Below the pieces are notes generated by a model, which searched no databases, had not been told where the DNA came from, and saw nothing but the letters and a program-made list of their open reading frames with translations. The translations under genes and the position numbers were made by a program. From Tannerellaceae bacterium (lineage in GTDB: Bacteria; Bacteroidota; Bacteroidia; Bacteroidales; Tannerellaceae), in assembly GCA_031279915.1 (NCBI GenBank), contig JAITHO010000128.1, positions 1 to 6,613 of the forward strand: DNA of 6,613 bases. Direction: 5' to 3'. This document shows positions 6,492 to 6,613 of the stretch, piece after piece. The first letter of the stretch is position 1. Each line of letters starts with the position of its first letter.

Positions 6492-6512
6492 TATAAAAAC
6501 ACTGAAAATATG

Positions 6513-6613
6513 CGTAGAAATAACGATAAAAATCCTAGGCATAAGGATAATATTCCTAGGCATAAGGATAATATTCCTAGGCATAAGGACAATATTCCTA
6601 GGCATAAGGACAA
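6513..6613. repeat. 21-bp direct tandem repeat array, truncated at the window edge
   Basis: Three complete copies (6534-6554, 6555-6575, 6576-6596) and 17 bases of a fourth (6597-6613) follow head to tail with no spacer. Each begins CCTAGGCATAAGGA. Copies 1 and 2 are identical; copies 3 and 4 share one T-to-C change at unit position 15. A diverged copy at 6513-6533 matches 15 of 21 bases, giving the array a decayed left border. Each unit contains the palindrome CCTAGG and a dyad TCCT-N7-AGGA, repeated every two helical turns. Because 21 is a multiple of three, four of six frames stay open. One plus-strand frame starts at ATG 6510 and repeats PRHKDNI; one minus-strand frame repeats ILSLCLG. 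Openness alone is not evidence of coding here. Total copy number is unknown because the array continues past the edge. Confidence 0.95.

Larger units (their letters stand above)
6309..6512. other. Intergenic region upstream of the helicase operon
   Basis: About 200 bases with no credible gene on either strand: stops are frequent and the only ATG-started frames are 8 and 13 codons. Besides the helicase promoter and the dyad at 6317-6343 it holds an imperfect hairpin (CTTTTTG at 6383-6389 with CAAAAG at 6395-6400, one bulged T), a C-rich stretch (6456-6491), and a decayed copy of the 21-bp repeat (6492-6512, 11 of 21 bases matching). No clear plus-strand promoter was found. Confidence 0.6.

Noticed and set aside
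6513..6613. CRISPR array
   Set aside because: The 21-bp units abut directly with no spacers, and no cas gene is in the window.

Overview
The window looks like chromosomal DNA from a member of the Bacteroidota, most likely the order Bacteroidales. Three things point there. The proteins have the Bacteroidales style: a ~570-residue S41 protease with a signal anchor, and a ~600-residue U32 protein with a Cys-rich C-terminus. The start codons lack Shine-Dalgarno sequences. Exact matches to the Bacteroidota promoter element TAnnTTTG lie upstream of gene starts. This is an inference from the sequence alone; no database search was possible.

Layout. Nearly everything sits on the minus strand and reads from right to left as one tightly packed group of five genes, with gaps of 13, 32, 15 and 27 bases. 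In transcription order they are: a DEAD-box RNA helicase (6308-5097); a dCMP deaminase family protein (5083-4649); a PDZ-containing carboxy-terminal processing protease of family S41 (4616-2904); a MetA-type homoserine O-acyltransferase (2888-1956); and a peptidase U32 family protein starting at a TTG codon (1928-114). A main promoter is placed upstream of the helicase (TAnnTTTG at 6331-6338). A secondary TAnnTTTG sits directly in front of the deaminase. A third TAnnTTTG at 38-45 faces a possible next minus-strand gene that runs off the left edge.

The right end (6309-6613) is an AT-rich intergenic stretch. It holds a small palindrome overlapping the probable helicase transcription start, a run of C-tracts (G-rich on the minus strand), and the beginning of a 21-bp perfect tandem repeat array that continues beyond the window edge.

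How the genes fit together. The products do not form one pathway: RNA remodelling, pyrimidine deoxynucleotide supply, envelope proteolysis, methionine biosynthesis, and probably RNA hydroxylation (the best-known role of U32 proteins). It reads as a housekeeping operon. The most informative molecular detail is Glu111 in the MetA protein, which by the published specificity rule predicts acetyl-CoA rather than succinyl-CoA use. The least explained element is the 21-bp array. I do not see a convincing new multi-gene system here.
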